From the NCBI GenBank assembly GCA_032433595.1, contig JASWJB010000106.1:60291-124290 (forward strand): DNA of 64,000 nucleotides, read 5' to 3'. The stretch comes from Conoideocrella luteorostrata. Lineage: Eukaryota; Ascomycota; Sordariomycetes; Hypocreales; Clavicipitaceae. A model generated the notes under the pieces. It was not told where the DNA came from and searched no databases. It saw only the letters and a program-made list of their open reading frames with translations. The position numbers and the translations under genes were made by a program. Below are positions 43,111 through 54,365 of this stretch, piece after piece. Each line of letters opens with the position of its first letter. Position 1 is the first letter of the stretch.

Positions 43111-44527
43111 TATCAGTGACGTGTTCGCAGATCAATATTTGACAAATGGACCCAGAAAGCTTGAAAAACTTTGTTTCCATACCGTTCTGGTTGTGTACAG
43201 TTTGCAAACATTGAACTTGTCTTTCGGAGACCCTAATAACCTTGACCCCGACAATCGAATCGATCAACCTCCCCCCCCCCCTTCTGTTTCTCTACGGTAT
43301 AAAATACATAAACATCTAATGGAATGAGCTGCATAAGAAAAGTTTTGTACAGAGTGTGGGCCAGGGCCTTACATTGCGGAGTTTGGAGTTGCTTCATCTG
43401 GTGGACTTCGATTTGGCTGCTGACCCGCGCCGGAAATCTCGTAAACAGCTCCCACCATTACTACTAATAAATTTATACTTACAAGGAATAATCACATACT
43501 GTATGATTTATACGAGATATTGTCCGTAGCTGATGTATGAAGTCCAGTCTAGTCCGAGTCCCGTCCCTTGAGAGCCAACCCCGCCTCTTCATGCGTTACG
43601 TTATTGAGGTTAGAGCAATTGCACAGTGCAAAATTGATAGGAATGAATAGAAACTGATGATATCTGATGCCTTCCAAATTGACAGGGAATTCCGTACTTT
43701 TATGCTTAGATTTCGGATTCTTCTAATCCGTCAGATTCCTTCGGTTTCCTTTGAATTCCGTGGTGCCCTTGCACAGGTGAAAACCTCCTGCAGTCATCCT
43801 CTAGCTCGTTCAGCTGCTTCAATAATTCCCTCACTAATCTAGCTATTTACGGCACTGATCTTCCTGACAGAAGCAATTCTCATGTCAACTGTCAACATCA
43901 TAGCCAATCGACCGCCAGGCTCTCAATTCTGATACTGCCGAGAATGGCGTGTCAAACAAGCATAACCCCCTCCAGCCCTCGAATTGGGCAATGGCGGTTC
44001 ACTGTGCAGCATCTCAGCTCCATGGCGATTCAGTATTTTGTGTTTGATTCCGAGTCGATACCGTACATGAGATAGAATGAGGGGTTCGGTTTTATTCTGC
44101 GTCCAGTTAAAATATTAACAACGCTGTGCAATTTACGGCCAACGATTCATATCTCTCCCAGATGATGGATAGTAACAAGACGAAAAAAGCTATTCCATTA
44201 TCTCCCATTATACAAGCTGTTCGACCCCTATTCATTAAACTGTTACGGTAGCTACCGTTACAATTGGCCAATTCAATCCAATCAACTTTAAAGCCATCCC
44301 TCAACCAGATCATATTCCGACGTACGATTTACCAAGGTTCTACATCTTAAAGCGATGGTAAAGATGGAGCCGAGACAAAGACCGTTTTTGATATTTGTGC
44401 TGGTACGGGATTATTACTTCTGCACTTGATGGCCCATCCCCTCAGACGAAAACTTTGGGAAAATGCCTGCAAGCTCTGCAAACTCCTCAACCTCACTAAG
44501 CATATCATGGCGACGCTTCCCTGAGAA
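43111..44527. other. Decayed intergenic stretch, 1.4 kb
   Basis: No gene supported. A run of ten C occurs at about 43270-43279. Frames are short and unrelated to known families. Confidence 0.4.
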
Positions 44528-45245
44528 GTGAAAAAAATCTATTCACAACGCCCAGAGCGAGGTGTTCCTGACCGCGGCTACACATCATACGCTCCTGATG
44601 GCACGGGAGTCGCCAAATTTGTTGAACCGGTCACCGTAGGTATCCACATCTGTAGCTGTATTTGCGCCGTTGGCTATTTTCGAAAACCGCTCCTTATGCC
44701 TAGAATTCAGATTCCTCGCGAGGAACTTGTCGCCAAAGCAATATCTAGATGGGAACCTCCCAGCTGGTTGAAACCATATGAGGACCACTTCAAGGATACA
44801 CTCGAACAGATGTACATACGGTCGAGCATCTTATCCTCCTAGCCATGCTCCTTACTTAGGTAAGCGACTTGCAACCCCCCGGAGACGATGTCGTTTATCT
44901 TGATTCGGATACACTAAACGAAGACTCATGGCTCTGGATATACCCGGAAGCAGGACACATGCCTGTGAACCTCGGAGATACCATGCCGATCTCTACCAAC
45001 TGAGCACTCAAATCGAGACATCGCCACGCTGTCCTGACCCATGGAGCCCAGGCCAACCTAGACAAAGTATCGGTGCTGTCCATCGGGAGACCTGATCTGG
45101 ACCCCACGGCGCCTGTGTCCAGCTCCAAAATTCCTACGCACACTACTAAGCAGCCTACTAGGCCTGTCGAATCTAGTGGGGATTGGGGTAATAATGCCAT
45201 CAAGAACTACTATAAAGACAACGTCAGGGGAACCCAGCTACGGCA
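44528..45245 (+). pseudogene. Possible 2-oxoglutarate/Fe(II) dioxygenase relic
   Basis: The first part (104 residues, from 44528) has RGYTSYAPDGTGVAKF, recalling the mid-region of isopenicillin-N-synthase-like oxygenases. After a stop, another frame (about 44880-45160) reads DDVVYLDSDTLNEDSWLWIY and PEAGHMPVNLGDTMPISTN, then stop, then LKSRHRHAVLTHGAQANLDK and VSVLSIGRPD. That matches the family's VNLGD..... N..LKS..HRV....... R.S pattern near the second half of the jelly-roll. The iron-binding HxD segment is not seen. If correct, it is a broken gene. The assignment rests on short motifs only. Confidence 0.4.
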
Positions 45246-46538
45246 TCTGTATTCGGAGTAAAGAAGCGTCCGGACGTACCAAAACCCATAACACCTGCCA
45301 ACCCGCTAGTTAATCCAGGGTCTCCGCTAGTTAACCAATAGGCGGATCCAGGAATCGATAGTATTCTCCGTACGGAATACACTAAGCTGTATCCCATGCA
45401 CACTCTAGACATGATCCTTGAAATGATCTACAAAGTGCCAGGTTAGGGTATTGTACTCCGTAAGTGGAGTCAGTATTTTCACTTCTAGCCTCCAAAGGGG
45501 GGGGGCGAAGTTATCGCTCAGCGTGGACTTTACGGACGTCTGTTCGCATTCGGGGTTATCATATCGTAGCATGCCCGTAGTTAGTGGGAGGCACAATTTA
45601 TTTTACCCCTTCTACGTACCGCAAGAATAGGCTGACCATATTGGGAAGGGTAAGGGCGATACCCGACGAAAGTAAAATAATAATGCCACATCCCTTTGAC
45701 TGTGGAGGGGCCTTAGTTAGGTCATGGGCTCCGCTTTCAATGAGTACAAGCTCGATACGCCTGCTATGGTATAAAATCTGCGTCATGCCTACAGGGTATA
45801 TAATATAGCTCTTCGTACATTGGGCGAACAGAATCGACTTTTATTATAGTGAGATTGGCACATAATCAGAAGTACCCTATGGACCGTCAAGTCCCGATTG
45901 GCCTACGTCGTAATTCGTGACCGGCCTGAGGCCCCTCCGCAGTCAAAGGGATAATGTACTCCGTAATTGCCCTGATCGAAACGGAGTACTCCGCACTAGT
46001 ACAGGCGGGGCCCATAGTAAGTTGTCTCTCCGCCCAGCACAGAGTAAACTTGTCAAAAAATATCGCAAATGCTTGCTTTCCCGGTGACGGCAGCGTCTCT
46101 CGGACCATTAGTCTCATACCGTGAATGCCGGTTCTCGGGATTCTCAGCATGGTCCATCAGGCGGGAAATCCGTTTCCAAACTGCGCACTTCTCACGCCAA
46201 ATCGACGAAGCTCATTTCCCACACAACCAGCCCACTGTCTGTGTCTCATAACAAGGGCAATTACCTCAACATTTGCCTGTGGTCCCTCCTCGGATCCTTG
46301 CGGAGTTGAGTGACGCCAGTAACGTGAGGCTGCAGCACAAACTATCCGTATTACGGAGTAGGATGCTGTGCGCGCAGCAAGCCACCAACAACATTCAGAA
46401 CTGCAATGTGCATTAACCTGATGTCGCTATTGGTTCCTCATCAGACCCTGGCACCGGCTACATAAAACAGAAAGAAAAGAAAGAAAGGGAGAAAGAAAAA
46501 GAAAAGAAAAAATAACACAAGTCACAAATCAAGTTCCC
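45246..46538. other. Intergenic, 1.3 kb
   Basis: No gene supported. Three copies of the dispersed palindromic motif: 45361-45380, 45956-45965 and 45981-45994. A purine-rich GAAA tract (about 46468-46512) lies at the 3' end of the hydrolase gene. Confidence 0.45.
46468..46512. repeat. GAAA-rich low-complexity tract
   Basis: Repeated AGAAAGAAA-type units just beyond the stop codon of the alpha/beta hydrolase. Confidence 0.8.
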
Positions 46539-47453
46539 TTACGCCCGGCTCATTATCCCCCTCATCCACGCAATCATAGCATCAATAGCCTTCTTGCCAT
46601 CATGACGTGGTAGCACCAGTGGCCACACATGCATCATCCCTGGCCCTTCTTCATGGGTCACGTCTCTCCCCGCGGCCCGAACCTTGTCGACGAATCGCCT
46701 CGCATCCGGTGCTAGAAGATCATGTTCCGCCGTCATGATAAACAGCGGCGGCAACGTGTCAACCTCTCCAAACAACGGACTCGCCCGCGGATCGTCTAGC
46801 GACCACTCCCCCCGCACAAGCTTCCCATTCTCGATGCACCCAACCACGTCCAGCCAGGGATCTCTCTTGGACACAGTATGTGCTTCTGGGTTGGTAAACG
46901 TAGCATCTACGACTGGAGTGATGGCAACTATGCCCGACGCAGTCCTCTTGCCCACCTTGATGGACTCCTGCGTGAGAACAAGGGTCATACACCCACCCGC
47001 GGAATCACCAATTACAAAAAAGGGTGAGTCATCCCTCGAAGCAGCCATTTCATCGTATATCGGCTGCAGCATGGCATACTGCTCCTTGAGCTTCTTCTCC
47101 GGGGCCAACGGGTAGATGGGCACCGTCACAGCGGCTTGTAGTGTCTCGGCTAGCATGGCGATGAGTGTCCAGTGCTGGGGCTGGATTTCGAACATGTAGG
47201 ATCCGCCATGGAGGTACAGGATGCGGGCTTCGTTGGGGGTTTCTGATTTGGGCGAGATGTCATACACGGGATAACCTCCGGCCTGCCGCTCCTCAACGAT
47301 GAATTTTGTGCGAAAGTGAGGTGGTGGCCTGTAGTCGGCCGGGTTTTTTCGTGCTACCGCGACGAGCCGGTGGACGCCTTCTGGGGTTGTGAAGCTGCCT
47401 TTGGACCAGAGCCAGAGGGCCCATGATATGAATTGCGCTCTCCAGGTGGGCAT
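46539..47453 (-). CDS. Alpha/beta hydrolase (HSL / lipase-3 type)
   Basis: 304 residues from the preferred ATG at 47453; the frame is open to 47594, but the extra N-terminus has a poor fit. Motifs of the hormone-sensitive-lipase-like group are in place: oxyanion-hole ILYLHGGSYMFEI, VPIYPLAPEKKLKEQYAML, nucleophile elbow VIGDSAGGCMTLVL (Ser in GDSAG), acid in IMTAEHDLLAPD, and histidine in GMMHVWPLVLP. It is intronless, without a classical signal peptide, though the start (WRAQFISWALWLWSK) is hydrophobic and could associate with membrane. Typical substrates are short- or medium-chain esters; fungal homologues also occur next to secondary-metabolite genes, which is not the case here. The substrate cannot be read from sequence. 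Confidence 0.88.
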   Translation of the reverse strand: MPTWRAQFISWALWLWSKGSFTTPEGVHRLVAVARKNPADYRPPPHFRTKFIVEERQAGGYPVYDISPKSETPNEARILYLHGGSYMFEIQPQHWTLIAMLAETLQAAVTVPIYPLAPEKKLKEQYAMLQPIYDEMAASRDDSPFFVIGDSAGGCMTLVLTQESIKVGKRTASGIVAITPVVDATFTNPEAHTVSKRDPWLDVVGCIENGKLVRGEWSLDDPRASPLFGEVDTLPPLFIMTAEHDLLAPDARRFVDKVRAAGRDVTHEEGPGMMHVWPLVLPRHDGKKAIDAMIAWMRGIMSRA

Positions 47454-49083
47454 TCTACATGTCCTCGTCCTGGCCACAAATATGCTCCGTACAATACAAC
47501 ACAAATACAACTCAATACGATGCAAGAGGAGCGGAGTACAAACCATACACTGGCTCAGGAAGGACGTCAAGGCTATTTGAGGCCGAGACGTCACATCGAT
47601 CGGCCAGACCCTTCGTTGACCGGAAGGTTGGGCGGCGGTTGCACAATCAGAATACCAACCTCGGGATCGGTGGAGCTTTCTTGGTCGACATCGGCATCCG
47701 GATCCTTACAGAACTGCGGGCGATGGAGACACGCCGCCGACGGGCTGAAACGAGTAGATTAGTTGGCGTAGGAGCGCCTGCCGAATTAAGCAATATTCGA
47801 AAAACAGCTCCCATGTACATGCCATGTGACTACGGCGTAAGTACTTCCTCCATACTTTGTGTGTACAAAAGTCGGGCACGAAAGTGGCAATTAAAACGCT
47901 AACACAAGATGGTACGGAGTACGGAGCATGCAGGCGCGGGATGGTGTCAATGGTGTCAAAATTTGAGACACGTGCGAGAGCCGGCGAGCAAAGTGGCTGG
48001 GCAATCCTGGAGGTTCCTGGTCTCGCATACGCTGAACATGCAGTAGGTACGGCGTACAGAATGACATTGATGGCGCGGTTGCACAGTTGCACAAGAAAGT
48101 GAGTGCGTTACGGAGATGTAGTCCGTAGCTACGCCGCAGCCTGCTTTTGCTTATTGCGTTACGCCGTGATTCCTATGGTGTGGGAGCATGGGGCGACGAG
48201 ACCATGCCAACTTGCGAATCCTGCTGCGGTGTAGCGTGACGTGTAATTATGGTGTTATCTTCCTAGTAATAAGTAGTATGGCCTGTTGTGCGGAGTCGTG
48301 CTGATCAAGACACGAGGCGCATGCCGACGACGAATGATGCAAGTTGGTCCATCGCTCTGTCGGCTCCGTCCTGGAGGAAGGCGCACTGGCTCACCCCCGT
48401 ATCCTTGCACGCTCGCACGTAGCGCTGCACACTGAAGCACTTGTAAGCAGCATGCACAACCCGCTTACACACCCACGCGCCTGCCAGATTAATCGAGACG
48501 CCCGGGCCTCCCCCACGCACGCCGCCTCTGCCCTGGATGTCTCGATTAATTTGTCAACACCTTGCCATCATACATACTTACACACACGCCTTGTTGACGC
48601 ACACGTCCACAACACACACTTGACACACTTGACACACTTGACACACACTCAACTCGCACATTCAGCGGGACGACCTTCTGCGCGGGCCCGGAATTAATGT
48701 GCTACCAAGGACTGGACCAACCGCAAACGAATATCCCGGCCTGCATAGATTGGCTGTTTCGCCACAGAGGCCGCAGCTTCATCATGCACTGCCAGCGATC
48801 GAGACCCAGTCGTTGGTCATTGGGCAAATAGTCCGGCCATGACGTCCAATAAATGCTCAGCCGTCGCGGGTGACTGCAGCGGCGAGCTGCATCACGCAAG
48901 TCGCAGCCGATTATGAACACACCGGTCGATTAACAGGAAAAAGAAAAGAAAGGCGGTTGATATAACGCAGAGGCTGTATACCCATAAGAACTCTCACCCA
49001 TTCCCTTACATATCCTTCCCTTGGATGGACTGCGACTTCATCATATCCGTCGCCACTAGCACGGATCACCGCACCCGGCCAAG
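47454..49083. promoter_or_regulatory. Divergent intergenic region, 1.6 kb
   Basis: Lies between the hydrolase (-) and HET (+) starts. It contains motif copies (for example 47912-47926, GTACGGAGTACGGAG) and a short tandem repeat of TTGACACAC (about 48618-48650). Overlapping frames on both strands are not convincing genes. Confidence 0.4.
48618..48650. repeat. TTGACACAC tandem repeat
   Basis: Unit TTGACACAC repeated about three to four times in intergenic DNA upstream of the HET gene. Confidence 0.75.
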
Positions 49084-51277
49084 ATGGCTAATAGACCACC
49101 AAGGGGAAAGCTATCTGACATACCCGACTTTTCCATCTTTCACGGCGCAAATGAATGCACAACTAATCACAAGCCAGGCTCTGCGCCGAACACCCTCGTC
49201 GGCGGCCTCATGGTATCCACGATCAAGCTGAGCAGATCAGCACGACGAGGATGTCCATGGTGCGCCATCTTTTGGAAAGCTTTCCAATGTGCCATGGGGG
49301 TTGATAAGGCTGGAGATCAGGATTTCATATACTGGCGATTTGACGGAGAGAGTTTCTTCGAGCCGTGGTGTACTGCTCAGTCGGCCTCGGGGCCAGATGG
49401 ATCGGGAGAGTTCAAGATCCAGATTTATACGGACCGTATGCTTTCACCTCCCCTTCCTTTTCCTTCGTGTTCCTGTCTTGGTCTAACAAACTTGGAATAT
49501 AGACCTCCCGGGGGCTATCGGCGTCTCAGGGCAATTCCCTTTCAAAAACTCTCTCACCGCGCAAACCAACACTGAACATACCATGTCCCAAATTGACTAC
49601 TGGCGTAAGCAATGCTTGATGAGCCATACGCAATGCCCCCCTGCTCCACAAGCCGTGGACCTCCCCACTCGTCTCCTTGACATCAGCGACTTGCACAACA
49701 TGCGAGTCGTGGAAACGGGTGGGCAGCAAGGGCAGTACATGTGCCTAACTCATCGATGGGGCATGGGCGACATGCCAATCAAGTCGACGACTGGTAACCT
49801 GGAACAAATGAAGCAGCATATTCCATTTGAATCGCTTCCCGCCACCTTTCGAGACGCAGCACTCGTTGCGCAACGGTTTGGGGTTGGCTACATTTGGATT
49901 GACGCTCTTTGCATCGTACAAGATGATCTCAATGATTGGGAGCAGGAAGTAGCACAAATGGGGTCAGTGTATAAGAACGGCCTGATGACGATAGCTGCGG
50001 CTTGGGCATCGGGTCCCCAGGATGGGCTCTTTCCATCCGGATCGACTATCATGTCGGACGTCAGGCATCTTGAGCTCGACGTGTACAAGCTTCCCTTTCG
50101 AATAAAACTGCGCCGACATCTACGCTACAAAGCTGGTCACTTGATTCAAAACCAAGAGCATGATATCCTCGAGCGTGGGTGGATTATGCAAGAGCGTTTG
50201 CTGTCTACCCGAATTGCCTACTTTGGATTTAATGAGGTAGCATGGGAGTGTACAGCCGGCACAGCTTGCGAATGCGAGCCTATTCTCGCAGACTACCACG
50301 AAACGGAATACTCGCTGCGGGAGCCATTCAACCCTAAAGCTGCTTTTAGCCTGTCCACCTATGCGCCCAACATCGACCATCATCTTGCCATTGCCAACGC
50401 TCAGTCCCCCGAATTGTGGCACCACATCATCAATGCCTATACCGCTCTCGACTTTACCGTCATACAGAACAAGTTTCCTGCGCTGGCAGGTCTCTGTTCA
50501 GAAATCGCGAGATTGCGACCCTCCGATCACTACCTAGCTGGGTTATGGAGCTCTACATTCATGGCGGATATCCTATGGCGGAGACGCAAAATGGCTGACT
50601 GGGAAGCCGCGGCGGTCACGAAACACAATGATCTGAATAACGTGGTTGACATTTCAGAGCCCGGAAAGGAAGAATTTCAGAGAAACCTTGCCCGTCAGGC
50701 GAAAAGGGATCGCCAAATCAGAAGACAAAAAATTGACAAGTTTGCACCAACGTGGTCCTGGGCGGCGGTTAACGCGCAGGTTGAGTATGAGAGGGACCTT
50801 AACTCGATGGACCTGGAACTACGGGACTTGGAGTTGGCAGAGCTGATGGACAGGAACTGCAGTCATGTCTACGGGATGGGCGCAGTTGACAATCCACAGA
50901 CGGCGTCGGTCACAATCAGAAGCAAACTAGCGCCCGTGGACATAAGACAAACAAAGGAATTGCCAAGAGAGTACAGACTGCTTCGGGACGGCCATGACAT
51001 GGCGTTCTCCGAGGTGGATTACCAGCCATCGGTAGGGTTCGACAACGCCATAGAGAACGGCGACAAGCTATATTGCTTGCTAATAGCCGCGGGTAAGGTC
51101 AAGCTGAGGAGGCCCGCCATGGGGCGGATATATGGTCTGGTATTGGTGAAAGCTGAAGATAGTTTGGGGAGGCTAGTATTTGAGAGAGTAGGCATGTTCC
51201 AGGAGACTTTTAAGCGTGGCAAAGAGTGGTGTGTTTTTGATGGGATTACCACTAAGACCGATGTGATTCTTGTCTAG
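49084..51277 (+). CDS. HET-domain (heterokaryon incompatibility) protein
   Basis: Two exons, 49084-49435 and 49503-51277, with a 67-nt intron (GTATGC donor, GTCTAACA branch, ATATAG acceptor), giving 708 residues. The N-terminal region has RGCPWCAIFWKAF, the cysteine-containing lead often seen before HET domains. The HET core follows at about residues 185-340: YMCLTHRWGMGDM, LPATFRDAALVAQRFGVGYI, WIDALCIVQDDLNDWEQEVA, MGSVYKNGLMTIAAAWA. Downstream come the usual ERGWIMQERLLSTRIAYF block and a late W-rich C-terminal segment (YLAGLWSSTF, FAPTWSWAAVNA). In fungi HET proteins trigger programmed death after fusion with a non-self partner; this domain layout is the common 600-750-residue form. The gene converges on the MFS transporter, with 149 bp between the stops. 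Confidence 0.9.
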
Positions 51278-51426
51278 TAATAGGGAGATCCCTACTGAGG
51301 CTGATGGTGTCACGGCTGTTTTTATGAGCTGTCTACGTTTCTTTATGTGTATACCCCACAAGAGGAGCTGTAGAGCTGTGTATCGTACAATATACGACTC
51401 TGTATTTTATGAAATACCCGATCTAT

Positions 51427-53307
51427 CTATGAGTCTACGTCTTCCAACACCCCCTCTCCGACGACACTTCTTCGGCTCGGCACACTCGAAACAGCAATGA
51501 ACGCCAACAAGAAAAAAGTCGCTGCAAACAAGAACGGCAAGCCCAGCCAAACGTCGCCCAGATTCAAACCCCAGCGAAACGCACCAGCCAGCATCGGCTG
51601 CCCGATAAACAGACCACTCTGCGTCATGACCTCAATGACCGTATACAGCACGGCGAGGTGTCGTGGATGCACGAGACCCGTGGCCAAGCTTCGCACCGGA
51701 ATGGCAAACACATCCCCCAGCGATATCAGCACGAGTCCTGTGACCATGGACACGGAGGACACTGCTTGAAACACAATCGCGCAGCCAAGGACGAGTAGCA
51801 GCCCGCTTGCTAGGGCGAGGCGCTTGTCCTTCTTCAGGACGGAGAGGCGGTGACGTGTGGTGAGGAGTGTTGATATGGCGGGGAGGAGAACCACCAGAGC
51901 GGCCATGTTGACGCCTGCGCGGATGGAGATGAGGAGGGATGCCTGGGGGGGGGGGGTTGAGTTAGCTGGGGAATCCTTTCGTGGTCATAGTATCTTGGTG
52001 GAAAGGAGGCAGGCACCTACCTTGCTGAACGTCCAGCTCAGTCGCTTTGCGGCATATTGAAGCATCAGCGTAAGGCCGGCCTGCTCACCAAGCTGAAAGA
52101 CAAAGAAGGACAGCACGAGAGGGAGGAGGCGTGAGTTCTCGACCGCCCAGTCCGTCAGCACTGAGAATGTAGCCGCTATGCCTCTCCGGCTAAGCCATGA
52201 GCTCTTGTCGTCGTCGTCATCGTCATCGTCGTCATCTTGAGGCACGTCCTGCCCGTCAAGCAGTCCCTGGCTTTCACGATGGCTACGCCTACCGGACGGC
52301 GACGGCGGCCAGTCACTAGGAACGAGCAGAATAGCCGCGAGAAATCCGCAAATAAAAACCCCGGTGGAGATGAACATGGGGATCCATGGGTTGAGGGAGA
52401 TAAGGGCGCCGCCGACGGGCACAAATATCAGCTGTGAGAGGAGTTTGGCGGATCGGATTTGTGAGAATGCAAACGTCCTGTTATAAGTGAATGGATGGAT
52501 GGATGAGTCGGCTATGCACTGGTTTGCGCGGCGAATGGGAACAGGCAAGAGAGTAGTTGGAAGCAAAATGGATGGGAAGGCAGGCTTACCTCTGTTCCTC
52601 GGGACACGCATCGGCCACCAAGGCATGTGTAATGGATGATAATGTGGCGGCGCCGGATCCGAATGACTGCCATAGACCGGCGATCCATACGGCTCTGACG
52701 GGGAAGATGTGCGGGAACCAATCTACCCGTTCTGTAATTAATATTGTAAAAAACATCTCAAAGGTCTTGGCCGCACATAACAAGCATTAAATAAAGAGAA
52801 GGAGAGAAAGAGAGCCAGCAATAGAGCAGACTCACAAACCAGCCGAATCCACACGTCATTCATAAACATGCCCACTATCGCCAGCAGCAAGATCTTCTTC
52901 CTCCCCACCCGGTCAGCCAACGCACCAAACGGAACTGCCAACAGCATATTTGGGATGTTCTCAATAGCAGCCTCCCACCCTATCACATAGGCGACTTCGC
53001 TCTGTACAGGGGCGACACTGCACCGATCTAGCCCGGGAGATGTAGTGTCGCTGCGGGAGCCGGCTCCGACTCCGACTCCGACTCCATCGTAGTATTGCTT
53101 GCAGACAATGTCTCGAAGGATGGCTGTTTGAGGCGCGAGAGCAAGGTTTGTGGCTGTATTGAGGAGGAGGTGAATGGTGAATGCGGCTATGATGGACCGC
53201 AGGGGGCTCGGCAGTGACGATGTCGACAAGGATGGTGGTGATGATGGCGATGGTAGCAGCTGGGTGGTTTCAGAGGGCTGCGGATGCTGCTGTTCGTCGG
53301 CTGCCAT
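51427..53307 (-). CDS. MFS transporter
   Basis: Four exons in transcription order: 52836-53307, 52590-52722, 52021-52477 and 51427-51942. Introns of 113, 112 and 78 nt join in frame to 525 residues. Twelve hydrophobic segments are expected: the first half has LRSIIAAFTIHLLLNTATNL, AVPFGALADRVGRKKILLLA (the G-x3-D-R-x-GR-K signature between helices 2 and 3), and DACPEEQRTFAFSQI. The central cytosolic loop includes ten consecutive aspartates (LLDGQDVPQ then the run). The second half ends with LGLPFLFAATFFLLAFIAV. A long disordered Ser/Pro N-terminus precedes helix 1. It resembles fungal proton-coupled-type MFS proteins of unknown substrate that are often found near accessory genes. It sits between the HET and NLR genes. 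Confidence 0.85.
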
Positions 53308-54365
53308 TGCGGCGGCATGCAGATATGGAAATCGCGGAGAACATGCAAGCGATGTATAACATGAAAAAGTCGATTTATCATGAATTATAGCTTATCAATG
53401 GACAAACGGCCTGATGGTTGGCCGAACGGTCCGCTCCACAATGACAACCTGCCAAAACGGGCGTTGGCTTCATTCCCCATTACACACGAGACACTAATAC
53501 GTAACGTCGTGCCAGAGCTTCCAGTCTACTCCGTACTCCATCTGACAACCCCCATTCCTGCTAAAAAGAACGAAATGTTCCTTGTCGGGGGTGTATAGCA
53601 TCGATACAAATCTGCTCTGCGTGTGCCCCGTAGTATGCACTGGAATAGGGAAGTGCGCTACCGTTTCTCCTTCATGCCCACTGCACATGGTCAAGATATC
53701 GTAGTAGTATTTTGCGCAAAAGTCGCTTCCTGCTCGGCGTGTTGGTTTGTGAATCGCAAATGAGTCATGCTCTGTGTAGTGCGAATAAGCATAATACTAG
53801 CATTGCTTACTCGGATTATTCAGAGCAGGGCTTCAGGAACAGACGTTTCCTGGGAAGCCACAAGTGGCTAGTCACGTATTGATGCGCTCCTCAAGTTGCA
53901 AGGCGGCAAGTCAGGACCTCAAAATCAAGCCCGATTCTAGCGAGAGCTTGGAAGACAGAACGATAAGTTCTGACCAATTACCGATAATGGCCTGCACGGA
54001 TCGCCTATGCCCGTTTCCAAGGGAGAGATCACAATGGTTATGTTGGTATGAAATGCAATAATAGAAGATTTGACAGTAGTTTCCAAAGAGGTATCTGCGC
54101 TGATGCCAAAGTTTGTGGTCCGGAGTTTTTCTTTGAACATAACTAGGCTTCCATGGTCCCGTGAAGGGGAGTATCACAACATATCGACGGTTCAAGTCAA
54201 ATGAAATCCTCAAAACTTGCGTGGTCCTCTCTACTTCGACCTGATCCAATCTGAACCGATGTATTGAGACTATTGCCACTGACAGGATAGGCAAATCCGC
54301 AACAAATCTATTCTGTGAATGAACCATATGCCAGCTCACTTCTTCTCATCGGCATACTTGAATCA
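53308..54365. other. Intergenic, 1.1 kb
   Basis: Upstream of the MFS gene and downstream of the NLR. No gene supported; a motif copy (ACTCCGTACTCC) lies near 53527. Confidence 0.5.
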
